Source of the DNA: JBMNEH01 sp050948665
Lineage (GTDB): Bacteria > Bacillota > Clostridia > Christensenellales > UMGS416
Direction: 5' to 3'
Length of the DNA stretch: 64,000 nucleotides
Assembly: GCA_050948665.1 (NCBI GenBank)
Contig: JBMNEH010000001.1
Coordinates: 372,001 to 436,000, forward strand
In this document: in pieces, positions 1-10,089 of the stretch
Layout of the letters: every line of letters begins with the position of its first letter
Position numbering within the stretch: the first letter of the stretch is position 1
Notes under the pieces: model-generated
The model's database searches: none
What the model saw: the letters and a program-made list of their open reading frames with translations, nothing else
What the model was told of the DNA's origin: nothing
Translations under genes and position numbers: made by a program

Positions 1-72
1 AATTGCTATACTGATGTAAAAAGCAAGGGCAGCGCGTACTGTCTAAAAATCAAAAAGATGGAGGTTCCCTTT

Positions 73-1560
73 ATGGCACAGGTGAAAAAAATGAGCCAAA
101 GTGAGATCGACGGCGTTTCTTACCGCCGGATCCCTACATGGCAGATCGCGGTAGGCCAGCTTCACACCGGCTGCGCAATGGCATTTTACGTTTTGATGGG
201 CATGATGAGTTACTTGGGCGATGTGGGCTACGGTATGGCTACCGCAGCGATCGGCGTGATCCTTTCCGCCACCCGTATTTTTGACGGCATTATCGATCCG
301 TTCCTTGCTGTCTGGATCGACAAGTTTAAATCCAAACACGGCAAAATGCGCATTATGCTCCTGCTGGGTTTTGCGATCCGCGCTCTTGCAGCAGTGATGC
401 TGTTTGTTTGGTTCAGCGGCAAGACCAAGAGTGTGTTCCTGTTTGTTGCCATGTATTTGGTCTACATTGTCGGCAACTCCATTTATGATATTGTCGGCAA
501 TATGGCACCTGCCATTATGACCAACGATCCAAAGCAGCGTCCCAGCATTCAGGTTTGGACCACGATCTATAACTATATATTCCCCATGGCGCTGAGTATG
601 GTTTCCACGGCAGTTCTGCTGCCTATGTTCGGCGGCGAATACAACACGGCATTTCTGGCAGCCATGTGCTGGGTCACCGTCATTTTCAGCTTTGTTATGA
701 CCGTGATCGCCTGCATCGGTCTGACCCCTGTGGATAAGCCCGAAAACTTTGAGGGTATCGCGGCTTCCTCTGATGAGGATAAGGTGTCCATGAAGGATAT
801 GCTGAAGTTCCTGAAGGACAACAAGCCCTTCCGTCAGTATGTCTTTGCCGCCGTCTCCGACAAGCTGGCGCAGAATGTAGGCTCTCAGGCCATCGTCACC
901 ACCATGATGTTTGGTATCCTGATTGGCAATATGATGTTCGGCACCATCCTGACCGTTATTTCCATGCTGCCCTCCATTATCTTTGCGATGTTCGGCGCAA
1001 AGTATGCCGGTAAGCATGGCAGCAAAAAGGCCACTATTACATGGACATGGGTCGCTATGATCGTGACGGTTGTCATCTTTGTGTTCTGCGCCGTTGTGGA
1101 TATGCGCCAGATCAACATTCTGGGTGAGGGCGGCAATATCGTGATTGCCGCTATATTCCTGCTCCTGCTGCTGGCCGGAAACGGCTCCAAGATGTGTATC
1201 ACCACTGCCAACGGCTCCATGCGCGCCGATATTGTGGACTACGAGATGGACCGCAGCGGCAAGTATCTGCCAGCTGTTGTCACCGCTACTTATAACTTCA
1301 TTGACCAGTTGGTCACATCTCTGGGCGCTACCATTGCAACCCTCAGCGTCGCGGCCATTGGTTATGCGGAAAGTCTGCCTCAGCCCACGGACGCGGCCAC
1401 TCCCGCCATCAAGTGGGTGGCGCTGGCACTGTACTTCGGACTGCCCATTCTGGGCTGGATCTGCACCATCTTCGCTATGAGGAGCTATCATCTGGACAGG
1501 GCTGAAATGGTCAATGTACAGAAGCGCATTGCGGAAAAGAAAGCAGAATTGAGCGAGTAA
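73..1560 (+). CDS. GPH-family (MelB-like) sugar:cation symporter
   Basis: A 495-residue integral membrane protein predicted to import a sugar or glycoside together with a cation. The sequence has a short hydrophilic N-terminus and then about twelve hydrophobic segments. It contains the family-typical stretch after helix 2, DGIIDPFLAVWIDKFKSKHG, with acidic residues in membrane-proximal positions and a basic loop. Length fits the GPH/MelB family (about 450-500). An ATG lies at 58, but the GGAGG at 60-64 sits eight bases before the ATG at 73, so 73 is the better start. It lies next to GH2, GH43 and GH78 genes and a convergent AraC regulator, so it is probably the uptake route for the oligosaccharides these enzymes cut. 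The exact substrate cannot be read from sequence. Confidence 0.9.
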   Translation: MAQVKKMSQSEIDGVSYRRIPTWQIAVGQLHTGCAMAFYVLMGMMSYLGDVGYGMATAAIGVILSATRIFDGIIDPFLAVWIDKFKSKHGKMRIMLLLGFAIRALAAVMLFVWFSGKTKSVFLFVAMYLVYIVGNSIYDIVGNMAPAIMTNDPKQRPSIQVWTTIYNYIFPMALSMVSTAVLLPMFGGEYNTAFLAAMCWVTVIFSFVMTVIACIGLTPVDKPENFEGIAASSDEDKVSMKDMLKFLKDNKPFRQYVFAAVSDKLAQNVGSQAIVTTMMFGILIGNMMFGTILTVISMLPSIIFAMFGAKYAGKHGSKKATITWTWVAMIVTVVIFVFCAVVDMRQINILGEGGNIVIAAIFLLLLLAGNGSKMCITTANGSMRADIVDYEMDRSGKYLPAVVTATYNFIDQLVTSLGATIATLSVAAIGYAESLPQPTDAATPAIKWVALALYFGLPILGWICTIFAMRSYHLDRAEMVNVQKRIAEKKAELSE

Positions 1561-1589
1561 AAAAATCGGGCGGCCTTTGGGCTGCCCGA
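1558..1589. terminator. Terminator between convergent transporter and AraC gene
   Basis: A 10-bp stem, TCGGGCGGCC pairing with GGCTGCCCGA over a TTG-type loop, has a run of A on its left. Read on the minus strand this gives a U-tract, so it best serves the AraC gene. On the plus strand the T-tract is poor. Confidence 0.6.
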
Positions 1590-1596
1590 CGCATAT

Positions 1597-2796
1597 CTAA
1601 TTTTTCTCCCGGAATCGGACAGGCGTATGGCCGACAATTTCGGTGAAGACACGGGTGAAATAATTGCGGGTTCCGAAGGCCAATTCTTCGGATATCTCCT
1701 GAACACTCATCCGGGTGCTTTTCAGCAGCACCTTTGCCCGTTCAATTTTTACAGATTTTACATAGTCGTTGACGCAGAAGCCGGTCTCCTCTTTGAACTT
1801 GCGGGTCAGATAGTATTCTGTGTATCCAACCAGTACAGCGAGATCCTTAGCCCGTATTTTTTGGTTGGTGTGCATTTCTATGTAGTCGCAGCAGGTCCGG
1901 ATTGGGGCTGACAGCCTGGGATCGGTACGGCACCGGTGGACCCGGCGCACAAAATCATCATACATCAGAAGCGGAATAGCGGATACTTCATCATAGGTCG
2001 CGGCATTTTCCGCATCCTGAATATAGCTGTCTCCCAGAGCGTAGGCCTCCTCCGGTGAAAGCCCTCCCTCGATTGCGGCCCGGCTCACCAGTGTCGTGAA
2101 GACCACAGTGGTGGTTTTTGCCTGCCGGAGCGGATCCTTGCCGCTGACCGGTACGCCGGAGCTGATCATCATAGACTGGCTCAGTGCGCTTTTGTAGTTC
2201 AGATCTCCGTTGCGGACCATCTGGAGCATCGCATACTCTGCCATCCACACTCTATGCCGGTCCCGCCGGTCATTTGAGGTAACAAGTTTACGATCAGAGG
2301 TCTGAAAGTTTATCTGGCTGGCATCCAGACGTTCGCCTGTAAGGCAGTAATGAAGCATCAGCAGATACCGGGCAAAGACAATGTTCTGAGCAACGGGAAT
2401 TTTGGAAAAACGTTCCATCAGCCGGTGTTTCCATGAAAGGCTGATCTCAAGATGCGCGTAGTTTTTGAAGCCGCCTTCTATATCGGCTTGAGAAACATTG
2501 CTGAAATAGGCGGGGCCAATCACGTACATGTGCCGAAGTTCGCCATTTTCTTTTTCAAAGGCGGCACCCCAAATCAGGCCGAAGGCGGTGCCCAGGTACA
2601 CCGGGACATCCACTTCTTTTGCCAGCTGCAGCGCCCGGTCCCGACAGCCGAGAAAGGAAAATGCACTGCCAAGCAGGACCTCGTCCGGACAATTGGAATG
2701 GAGCAACTGCCCGTCCGCATCGTAGCACCATGTATAGATGTCGTTGCCGCAGCGAACCAGTTCCTGAAACAGCTCCATGTTTTTGATAATATCCAT
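1597..2796 (-). CDS. AraC-family transcriptional regulator with PocR-like N-terminal sensor region
   Basis: A 399-residue regulator. The C-terminal 100 residues form a double helix-turn-helix of the AraC/XylS type: helix set one around KIRAKDLAVLVGYTEYYLTR and the second ending in the family signature FGTRNYFTRVFTEIVGHTP. The N-terminal ~200 residues have the look of a PocR-type ligand pocket with several Cys residues (LFQELVRCGNDIYTWCYDADG), but this is a weaker call. It is transcribed away from the GH2 operon that starts at 2911, with 114 bp between the two starts, and converges on the transporter. Known relatives activate adjacent glycan operons when sugar binds, so it probably controls both the operon and the transporter. 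Confidence 0.88.
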   Translation of the reverse strand: MDIIKNMELFQELVRCGNDIYTWCYDADGQLLHSNCPDEVLLGSAFSFLGCRDRALQLAKEVDVPVYLGTAFGLIWGAAFEKENGELRHMYVIGPAYFSNVSQADIEGGFKNYAHLEISLSWKHRLMERFSKIPVAQNIVFARYLLMLHYCLTGERLDASQINFQTSDRKLVTSNDRRDRHRVWMAEYAMLQMVRNGDLNYKSALSQSMMISSGVPVSGKDPLRQAKTTTVVFTTLVSRAAIEGGLSPEEAYALGDSYIQDAENAATYDEVSAIPLLMYDDFVRRVHRCRTDPRLSAPIRTCCDYIEMHTNQKIRAKDLAVLVGYTEYYLTRKFKEETGFCVNDYVKSVKIERAKVLLKSTRMSVQEISEELAFGTRNYFTRVFTEIVGHTPVRFREKN

Positions 2797-2910
2797 TTTT
2801 CGCGTCCTTTTGCGGTGATGTAATCATCATAGCATAAAAATTCACGTCGCTAAAGATGTTTTTTCGCCTTTTACCATGACAATCTTAATTTTTATCCCAA
2901 GGAGAAAATA

Positions 2911-5106
2911 ATGAGAAATATCATTTCGTTGAATCAAAACTGGAAATTTGTCAAAACGGCAAAGAATGCCGTCCATGCAGCGCAGCAGGCAGGTGAGGCG
3001 GTGACGCTTCCTCATACATGGAATGCGCTGGACGGGCAGGACGGCGGCAACGATTACCACCGGGGCACCTGTTGGTATGTCCGGGGGCTGGAAAGGCCGA
3101 CAGGAAACAGCGCCGTATATCTGGAAATCCTTGGCGCGGCGATGACGGCAGCCGTTTATCTAAACGGTGAAAAACTGGCGGAGCATCGGGGCGGCTATTC
3201 CGCTTTCCGGGTGAATCTGACAGAGCGCCTGAAAGAGGAAAATACCCTTGTTATCTCTGCGGATAACAGCGATAATGACACTGTATATCCCCAGAAAGCA
3301 GACTTTACCTTCTATGGAGGTCTGTACCGGGATGTTAATCTGATTGTGGTGCCGGAGGAGCATTTCGAACTGGATCACTGCGGAACTCCCGGTATCAAGG
3401 TAACACCTGCGGTAGACCTAAACAGTAAATCTGCTTCCGTTACTGTGGAAACATGGCAGAATGCTCCCGAGGTGACCATTTGTGTAGACGGTCAGAGAAA
3501 AACCGTTGCCACTGCGGACGGCCACGCATCCGCAGAATTTGTGATTGAAAATGTCCATCTCTGGGACGGTCCGGATGACCCCTACCTTTATACCGTTACG
3601 GCTACCCTTGCCAGCGGCGATGCGGTTTCAGCCCGTTTTGGATGCCGCCGGTTTGAGATCGATCCACAGAAGGGTTTTATCCTCAATGGACGCAGCTATC
3701 CCCTCCGGGGCGTCAGCCGCCATCAGGATTTCAAGGACGCCGGCAACGCTTTGACCATGGAGCACCACCTGAAGGATATGGAGATCGTTAAGGAATTGGG
3801 CGCCAATACCCTGCGCCTTGCCCATTACCAGCATGCACAGGAATTCTATGATCTGTGCGATGAAAACGGCATCATCGTCTGGGCAGAGATCCCCTACATC
3901 ACCATGCACATGAAAAACGGCCGTGCCAATACCCTGAGCCAGATGGAAGAATTGGTGGTTCAGAATTACAACCATCCCAGTATCATTGTCTGGGGGTTGA
4001 GCAATGAGATCACTGCCGCCAGCGCAGTCAATGAGGATCTGCTGGAGAACCACCGGCTGTTGAATGATCTGTGCCACCGGCTGGATCCCACCCGCCTTAC
4101 CGCCATGGCCAATGTCTTCATGCTGGAAACGGACTCTCCCATTCTGGAGATCCCGGATGTAAACAGCTACAACCTGTATTTTGGCTGGTATCTGGGTGAA
4201 ATGGAGCAGACAGACGAGTTCTTCGATACCTATCATGCCAAATTCCCCAACCGGGTCATCGGCTTTTCGGAATATGGCGCCGACGCTAATCCCCAATACC
4301 AAAGCCCGAATCCGGAAAAGGGCGACTATACCGAGTCTTATCAGGCACTGTACCATGAGCATATGCTGCGAATGATCGAGGCGCGTCCCTGGATCTGGGC
4401 CAGCCATGTGTGGAATCTGTTTGATTTTGCCGCCGACGGCCGGGACGAAGGAGGCAAGCACGGCGAAAACCAGAAGGGACTCATCACCTTTGACCGGAAA
4501 CTGAAAAAGGACGCATTTTACCTTTACAAGGCAGCCTGGAGCAAAGAACCGGTGGTTCATATCTGCGGCAGTCGGTATGTGGACCGGACGGAGGATGTGA
4601 CAGAGATCAAAGTCTACTCCAATTTCCCGGAGGTAAAGCTGTGGGTGAACGGGAAGCCGTTTGCCGTGGAGACCGGCCGGTGTGTATTCCGCTTCCATGT
4701 CCCCATTTCCGGCGAGCATGTCATCGAAGCAAAAGCCGGGAACTATTCCAGTGTCATTTTTATCCGAAAAGCAGCAAGTCAAAATCCTGCGTATGTCTTT
4801 GAGAAAACGCAGGATGTCGTGAATTGGTTTGACCAGGAGGAGTTTGACCCCTCTTGCTACAGCATATCGGACACTTTGGGGGATCTGCGCAGCAATCCGG
4901 AATGCAATGCCCTTGTGGAGAAGATTATGGCCGACAGCGCGGCATCCCGGGGCGATGTGGCGGAAATCGTAAAGGATAATCCAGCGCTGCAGCGTATGAT
5001 GAGCCGTATTACTCTGATCAGCCTGTTGAAACAGGCCGGTGGAATTGACGAAGAAAGCATCCGGCAGCTGAACAGAATCCTGCAGGGAATAAAAAAGGTG
5101 TTATGA
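2911..5106 (+). CDS. Glycoside hydrolase family 2 protein (beta-galactosidase/beta-glucuronidase type)
   Basis: A 731-residue GH2 enzyme expected to hydrolyse a terminal beta-linked sugar. It has the classic order: N-terminal sugar-binding jelly roll (about 1-150, with LPHTWN and GGLYRDV), an immunoglobulin-like domain (about 160-250), then the TIM barrel. The acid/base is E366 in WGLSNEIT and the nucleophile E454 in IGFSEYGAD. A further ~200 residues follow, including a second Ig-like domain. No signal peptide is seen, so it acts in the cytoplasm. An AAGGAG site lies upstream of the ATG. It is first in an operon with GH43, a TIM-barrel isomerase and GH78, and its stop overlaps the next start (ATGA). 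Whether it releases galactose, glucuronate or arabinose-type units is not decidable here. Confidence 0.93.
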   Translation: MRNIISLNQNWKFVKTAKNAVHAAQQAGEAVTLPHTWNALDGQDGGNDYHRGTCWYVRGLERPTGNSAVYLEILGAAMTAAVYLNGEKLAEHRGGYSAFRVNLTERLKEENTLVISADNSDNDTVYPQKADFTFYGGLYRDVNLIVVPEEHFELDHCGTPGIKVTPAVDLNSKSASVTVETWQNAPEVTICVDGQRKTVATADGHASAEFVIENVHLWDGPDDPYLYTVTATLASGDAVSARFGCRRFEIDPQKGFILNGRSYPLRGVSRHQDFKDAGNALTMEHHLKDMEIVKELGANTLRLAHYQHAQEFYDLCDENGIIVWAEIPYITMHMKNGRANTLSQMEELVVQNYNHPSIIVWGLSNEITAASAVNEDLLENHRLLNDLCHRLDPTRLTAMANVFMLETDSPILEIPDVNSYNLYFGWYLGEMEQTDEFFDTYHAKFPNRVIGFSEYGADANPQYQSPNPEKGDYTESYQALYHEHMLRMIEARPWIWASHVWNLFDFAADGRDEGGKHGENQKGLITFDRKLKKDAFYLYKAAWSKEPVVHICGSRYVDRTEDVTEIKVYSNFPEVKLWVNGKPFAVETGRCVFRFHVPISGEHVIEAKAGNYSSVIFIRKAASQNPAYVFEKTQDVVNWFDQEEFDPSCYSISDTLGDLRSNPECNALVEKIMADSAASRGDVAEIVKDNPALQRMMSRITLISLLKQAGGIDEESIRQLNRILQGIKKVL

Positions 5107-6851
5107 TGGAAAAAATTATTTGCAATCCCCTGAATTTGGAATACCGCTATCAAATCAAGGACGCGTTGACCGGAAAGGGCGTGTTCCGGGAGGCAGCGGA
5201 TCCGACCATGGTGGTTTTCCGGGACAAATACCTGCTGTTTTGCTCCATGACCGGCGGCTTCTGGTATTCCGATGATCTGTATGACTGGAAATTCCACGAA
5301 ACACCGGAACTACCCATCCACCACTATGCTCCCGATGCCCGGGTAGTGAATGGGCAGCTGGTGTTCTGCGCCAGCCGCCGCAGCGAGCCCTGCAAGATCT
5401 ACCGCAGCCCGGATCCGCTGAACATACCCTTTGAAGCGGTGTCCGCGCCCTTCCCCTTCTGGGATCCGAATATTTTTCAGGACGATGACGGCAGGGTCTA
5501 TCTCTACTGGGGCTGCTCCAGCAGGGAACCTCTCTACGGAATCGAACTGGACGCGCAGACGCTGGAGCCCATTGGGGAAAAGAAGGCCATGTTCGGTGAA
5601 AACGAAGCGGAGCACGGCTGGGAGCGCAAGGGCGAAAACAACAAAACGTCCCCTCCCAGAAAATTCCGGGACTTTATGATGCGGGCGGTGGCGGGTACCA
5701 AGCCGTTCATTGAAGGCGCCTATATGAACAAGTACGGAGGCGAATATTATCTTCAGTACGCAGCCCCCGGGACCGAGAGCAATGTCTACAGCGACGGTGT
5801 TTACATCGGGAAGACACCCCTGGGCCCCTGGACCTATCAGGCCCACAATCCCTTCTCTTCCGTTCCCGGCGGGTTTATGCAGGGCGCGGGTCATGGCAGC
5901 ACATTCCGGGATCTGAAGGGAAACTGGTGGCATGTTTCCACCATGCGCATTTCCGTCAACGAAAACTTTGAACGGCGGATCGGCCTGTTCCCCTGCGATT
6001 TCGATCAGGATGGCATTCTTTACTGCAACCAGAATTTTGCCTGTTATCCGCAGGTGTTGCCCGAGGGCAAGCGGGAAGATATGGGCAGGATCGCCCCTGC
6101 GATGAATCTGATTTCCTATCAGGCGGCAGCTGCCGCATCCTCCTCTCAGGCCGGCTGCGAACCCGCTTTGGGTGTGGATGAAAACTGCCGCACCTGCTGG
6201 GCGGCAGAAGCCAGTGATCAGAATGCATGGTATCAGATCGACTTGGGTGAAGTGAAGACTGTCCATGCGGTACAGGTGAACTTTGCGGATCATAAATTGC
6301 CTGTACCGTCGGTTGACAAGGGAACAGCTTACAAGGACACAGCGGGCTACCGCATTATCCGGGTGCAGTGTCAGAAGACCGCTTATCTGCTGGAAGGCAG
6401 CGCCGACGGCGAAAACTGGAAAACGATCAAGGATACCCGTAATGAAAACACGGATTATTCTCACGATTTTATCCTGCTTGAGGAACCAAAGCAGCTGCGT
6501 TACCTGCGCCTGAGCCACATGGAGATCCCCATGGGCGGTGTGGCGGCAGTCAGCGGCCTGCGCGTGTTCGGTAAGGGAAACGGCAAAGCGCCTGCTCAGG
6601 TGGAGAAGCTGTTCTGTACACGTTCAAAGGACGGGCTGAACCTGGATTTGCGGTGGACAGAAAGCGCCGGCGCGGAGGGCTACAATGTACGATATGGCAT
6701 TGCCCCCGATAAGCTCTATAACAGCTGGCAGGTCATCGGAAAAACCGGACTGGATCTTTCCACGATCAATGCCGGAACACAATACTGGGCGGCCGTGGAC
6801 AGCTATAACGAAAACGGCGTCACAGAAAGCAAGATATTCCGCACGAAATAA
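5103..6851 (+). CDS. GH43 glycosidase with discoidin-like and fibronectin-III-like C-terminal domains
   Basis: A 582-residue glycosidase. The first ~320 residues form a five-bladed propeller of GH43 type. The three expected acids are visible: D33 in ADPTM (base), D121 in WDPNIF (pKa modulator) and E204 in IEGAY (acid). Residues about 335-495 look like an F5/8 type C (CBM32-like) domain, with AWYQIDLGEVKTVHAVQV and RYLRLSHMEIP. The last ~80 residues resemble a fibronectin III module. GH43 members act on arabinofuranosides, xylosides or galactans. With GH78 and GH2 neighbours, a pectin side chain or arabinoxylan fragment is plausible but inferred. No signal peptide. Two ATGs overlap the upstream stop (5103 and 5106), showing translational coupling. 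Confidence 0.88.
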   Translation: MMEKIICNPLNLEYRYQIKDALTGKGVFREAADPTMVVFRDKYLLFCSMTGGFWYSDDLYDWKFHETPELPIHHYAPDARVVNGQLVFCASRRSEPCKIYRSPDPLNIPFEAVSAPFPFWDPNIFQDDDGRVYLYWGCSSREPLYGIELDAQTLEPIGEKKAMFGENEAEHGWERKGENNKTSPPRKFRDFMMRAVAGTKPFIEGAYMNKYGGEYYLQYAAPGTESNVYSDGVYIGKTPLGPWTYQAHNPFSSVPGGFMQGAGHGSTFRDLKGNWWHVSTMRISVNENFERRIGLFPCDFDQDGILYCNQNFACYPQVLPEGKREDMGRIAPAMNLISYQAAAAASSSQAGCEPALGVDENCRTCWAAEASDQNAWYQIDLGEVKTVHAVQVNFADHKLPVPSVDKGTAYKDTAGYRIIRVQCQKTAYLLEGSADGENWKTIKDTRNENTDYSHDFILLEEPKQLRYLRLSHMEIPMGGVAAVSGLRVFGKGNGKAPAQVEKLFCTRSKDGLNLDLRWTESAGAEGYNVRYGIAPDKLYNSWQVIGKTGLDLSTINAGTQYWAAVDSYNENGVTESKIFRTK

Positions 6852-6860
6852 GGTGATTTT

Positions 6861-7706
6861 ATGATAAAGGCAGTCCAGCAATTTATGCTGGGAACCGTAA
6901 TGAATAACGAAAAACAGACCCGGGAAACACTCCGGGCCATAAAAGAAGCCGGATATGACGGTGTTGAGCTCTGCGGTTTTATGATCCGTCCCATGGGGCT
7001 GATGGTTCGGATGCTGACCCGGGCAGCCGGAATGCCCGTTGGGAAGGGCGGTAATCCGGATTGGCGCACCCTGATAAAGGAGTCCGGCCTGCAGGTGGTG
7101 AGCCTGCATCTGGATATGGGAACGCTGGAACGGGACGCACATGCAGCCGCCGCGGAAGCGAAATCCTTTGGGACGAACCGCATCGTCATCACCGGCATGT
7201 ACCGCTTCGATTACGGCAGTGAAGCAGCGGTGCGGGAACTGGCGCAGCGGCTGAACAAAGCCGGTAAAGCGCTGAAGGAGCAGGGGATGAAGCTGCTGTA
7301 TCACAATCATAATTGTGAGCTTCGCAAGGTAAATGCAGCACAGACGGCGTATGACATTCTGCTGGAAGAAACTGACTCTGCTTATGTAAATTTTGAGTTT
7401 GATTCTTACTGGTTCGCCGAGGGCGGCGCGGACGCGCTGCAGTGGATGAGAAAGCTGGGCAACCGCATGAAGCTGTGGCACATCAATGACCGGGGCAGCC
7501 GTGCGGCAGGTACATCCATGACTCCCATCCTGAAAACCGACTCCATGGAACCGGGTACCGGAAACATGCCCCTGGACGCGCTGATGGCACAGGCCAGGTC
7601 TGTGGGTGTGGAAGCTGTGATTCTGGAAAGCCACCGGAACTGGATTGATAAGAGTCCGGTGAAGAGCTTTCAACTTAGCGCAAAATACCTGAATAAGAGG
7701 GTGTAA
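6861..7706 (+). CDS. Sugar phosphate isomerase/epimerase-type TIM-barrel protein
   Basis: A 281-residue member of the xylose-isomerase-like TIM-barrel superfamily. Typical elements are an early GYDGVELCGF strand, LYHNHNCEL, VNFEFDSYW, WHINDRG and a closing LESHRNW. These carry the His, Glu and Asp residues that bind a divalent metal in relatives such as IolE, IolI and tagatose epimerase-like proteins. It lies 9 nt after the GH43 stop and 2 nt before the GH78 gene, so it belongs to the same operon. It likely interconverts a sugar or ketosugar released by the hydrolases. The actual substrate is not recognisable. Confidence 0.82.
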   Translation: MIKAVQQFMLGTVMNNEKQTRETLRAIKEAGYDGVELCGFMIRPMGLMVRMLTRAAGMPVGKGGNPDWRTLIKESGLQVVSLHLDMGTLERDAHAAAAEAKSFGTNRIVITGMYRFDYGSEAAVRELAQRLNKAGKALKEQGMKLLYHNHNCELRKVNAAQTAYDILLEETDSAYVNFEFDSYWFAEGGADALQWMRKLGNRMKLWHINDRGSRAAGTSMTPILKTDSMEPGTGNMPLDALMAQARSVGVEAVILESHRNWIDKSPVKSFQLSAKYLNKRV

Positions 7707-7708
7707 CC

Positions 7709-9883
7709 ATGGAACTGAAAAATCATTTCATCACCGTTCCGCGGGAATACCGGGAGGGCGCGGTGGAAGTGTTTGAACAGAGGATCACTTCCGGGCAGGT
7801 AAAAAAAGCCGCTCTTGCGATTACCGCCCTCGGTCTGTACGAAGCGGAAATCAATGGCAAAAAAGTGGGCGATGCGCTGTTTGCACCGGGATTTACCTAT
7901 TATCCCACCCATTTGTACTGCCGGAGCTATGATGTGACGAATCTGCTGACCGGTGACGATACACTGACTGTCTATCTGGGACAGGGCTGGTATTGCGGAC
8001 GGTTTACCTTCGACAATAAGGCGCGGATCTACGGAGAAAGACCTGCCGTCTCGTGGGAGCTGACCGTCGAAGACGAATGCGGTGTACACACCTTTGCATC
8101 AGATGACGAAACAGTTAAAGCCGTTGACTCTCCATACGAATACGCGGGATTCTATGACGGCGAAGTATATCACGAGGGCAGAGAACAGGAAGTTCTCCAG
8201 CCAGTCAAATTCGACGGACATATTCCCGGAACGATTGAAGAGGGGACCATGTGTGTCCGCATCCGGGAGGCAATGCCGGTCAAATCCGTTACAAAAAAGG
8301 GCGCAGTGAGCATTCTGGACTTCGGCCAGAATTTTGCGGGCATCATAGAAATCGATCCCGCCAAGATGAACAGCGATTGTCTGAAATTACGCCACGGTGA
8401 AATCCTGAATGCGGATGGCAGCCTGTATACTGCCAATCTGCGTAAAGCCAAGGCAGAGATCGTATACCATAAAGGCCGCGGCGTCTACCGCCCCCGATTT
8501 ACATACATGGGTTTCCGGTACGCGGAGCTTTCCGGCGCGGACTATACCGACGGCCTGATCACCGCCCATGCCATCTACTCCGACATGGAGCGGACAGGCC
8601 ATTTTACTTGCGAAAACCCGCTGGCGGACCAACTCTACCGGAATCAGGTCTGGGGACAGAAATCCAACTATGTGGAAGTTCCCACTGACTGTCCCCAGCG
8701 GGATGAGCGGATGGGTTATACCGGTGACGGTCAGGTGTTTGCCCGGACAGGCGCCTATAACTTCGATACGGAAGCATTCTGGGCCAAGTTCTTAAAAGAT
8801 ATCCGCCATTCTCAAGCAGCCAACAAGGAAGGCTATGTAGCCCCCACCGTACCGGCGCCCCCCGGAGAACAGGGAATCGGCTTTATGTCCATGCTGGGCT
8901 GGGGAAACTGCATCTGTATTGTCCCTGAAATGCTCTACTGGCAGTTTGGTACTGACCGCTATATCCGGGAATACTACGATTGCATGAGGATCTTTGTGGA
9001 ATGTGAGATCCGCAAAATGGGCGGCCTGCTGGGAAAGAAGGATCTTTGGATGGCGCCCAGCCTGGGTGACTGGCTGGCCATGGGCAGGGATGTAAAATAC
9101 ATGGCCATGCACAACGGCCCTGTATCCAACGCTTTCATTGTCAACGATTTGCGGATCATGACCCGGGCAGCAAATTATCTTGGAAAGCCCGATGATGCAA
9201 AACGTTACACCGGGCAGCTGGAAAAAACACGGAATGCCTACATAAAAGCCTTCATCAAAAAAGACGGCACAATGAAGGATGACTATCAGGGTGCTTATAT
9301 CATGGCGCTGCAGATGGTCATTCCCAAGGGGGAACTTTGGGAGAAGGTTTTCACCAAGTTGGTGGAGAAAATCAGGGCAGAGGGCATGCAGACAGGCTTT
9401 TTTGCCACGGAGCACATCCTGCCGATGCTTGCAGACAACGGTCAGGAAAGATTGGCCTTTGACCTGCTGCTGGATGACCGATGCGGCGGCTGGATGTATC
9501 AGGTCAAAGCCGGCGCTACCACCACATGGGAGCGATGGGACGCCCTTCGGGAAGACGGTACGGTGAATGAAACAAAAATGTCCAATGACAATATGGTTTC
9601 CTTTAACCATTACTCCTTTGGCAGCGTAGGTAAATTTTATTATCAATACATTCTGGGCATCAAGCCTGCCGTGCCCGGCTTTGCGAAGGTACGGATCCGG
9701 CCGTTTATTGACGAAAGAATCGGATCTTTTTCCGGAAGCTACCACAGCCGGAATGGTGAAATCAAGGTTTCCTGCGATGGTGAAATACTGGAGATCACTA
9801 CCCCTGTGAAAGCAGAAATCATCCTTCCCGACGGAAGATATGAAAGCGCAGAACCAGGTGCTCACTGTTTTACATTGAAATAA
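7709..9883 (+). CDS. GH78 family alpha-L-rhamnosidase-type glycosidase
   Basis: A 724-residue GH78 protein. The N-terminal ~320 residues form beta-sandwich domains with family-typical LGLYEAEINGKKVGD, GQGWYCGRF and FGQNFAGIIEI. An (alpha/alpha)6 barrel follows. The catalytic-region motif DCPQRDERMGYTGDGQ lies at 327-342 with the general-acid candidates, and the base candidate E608 sits in TTTWERWDA. The C-terminal beta domain ends in FIDERIG and a short sandwich. It lacks a signal peptide, so it probably trims rhamnose from imported glycosides. Its presence beside GH43 and GH2 suggests rhamnogalacturonan fragments or rhamnosylated plant glycosides as substrate. It is the last gene of the operon. 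Confidence 0.9.
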   Translation: MELKNHFITVPREYREGAVEVFEQRITSGQVKKAALAITALGLYEAEINGKKVGDALFAPGFTYYPTHLYCRSYDVTNLLTGDDTLTVYLGQGWYCGRFTFDNKARIYGERPAVSWELTVEDECGVHTFASDDETVKAVDSPYEYAGFYDGEVYHEGREQEVLQPVKFDGHIPGTIEEGTMCVRIREAMPVKSVTKKGAVSILDFGQNFAGIIEIDPAKMNSDCLKLRHGEILNADGSLYTANLRKAKAEIVYHKGRGVYRPRFTYMGFRYAELSGADYTDGLITAHAIYSDMERTGHFTCENPLADQLYRNQVWGQKSNYVEVPTDCPQRDERMGYTGDGQVFARTGAYNFDTEAFWAKFLKDIRHSQAANKEGYVAPTVPAPPGEQGIGFMSMLGWGNCICIVPEMLYWQFGTDRYIREYYDCMRIFVECEIRKMGGLLGKKDLWMAPSLGDWLAMGRDVKYMAMHNGPVSNAFIVNDLRIMTRAANYLGKPDDAKRYTGQLEKTRNAYIKAFIKKDGTMKDDYQGAYIMALQMVIPKGELWEKVFTKLVEKIRAEGMQTGFFATEHILPMLADNGQERLAFDLLLDDRCGGWMYQVKAGATTTWERWDALREDGTVNETKMSNDNMVSFNHYSFGSVGKFYYQYILGIKPAVPGFAKVRIRPFIDERIGSFSGSYHSRNGEIKVSCDGEILEITTPVKAEIILPDGRYESAEPGAHCFTLK

Positions 9884-10089
9884 ACAGGAAACGGAAACGG
9901 ATAAATTGAAACGGTATATTGTCAATGGCTGCGGAGCGATCCTATAAAAAGCGCCAGACAGCCGTTGCAAGCAATAATCGGGGATGTACCCGGCCTCTAA
10001 TCGAATACCGCCTGAGAGAGCTCTCCCTCTTTCTTCGAAAGGGCGCAAGCTGTTGCCATTACCGCCTGCGCCCTTGACTATTCGGAACA

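Noticed and set aside
43..1491. 482-codon minus-strand frame opposite the sugar transporter
   Set aside because: Rich in His, Gln and Asn without any domain. The plus-strand frame has twelve membrane helices and a good ribosome site.
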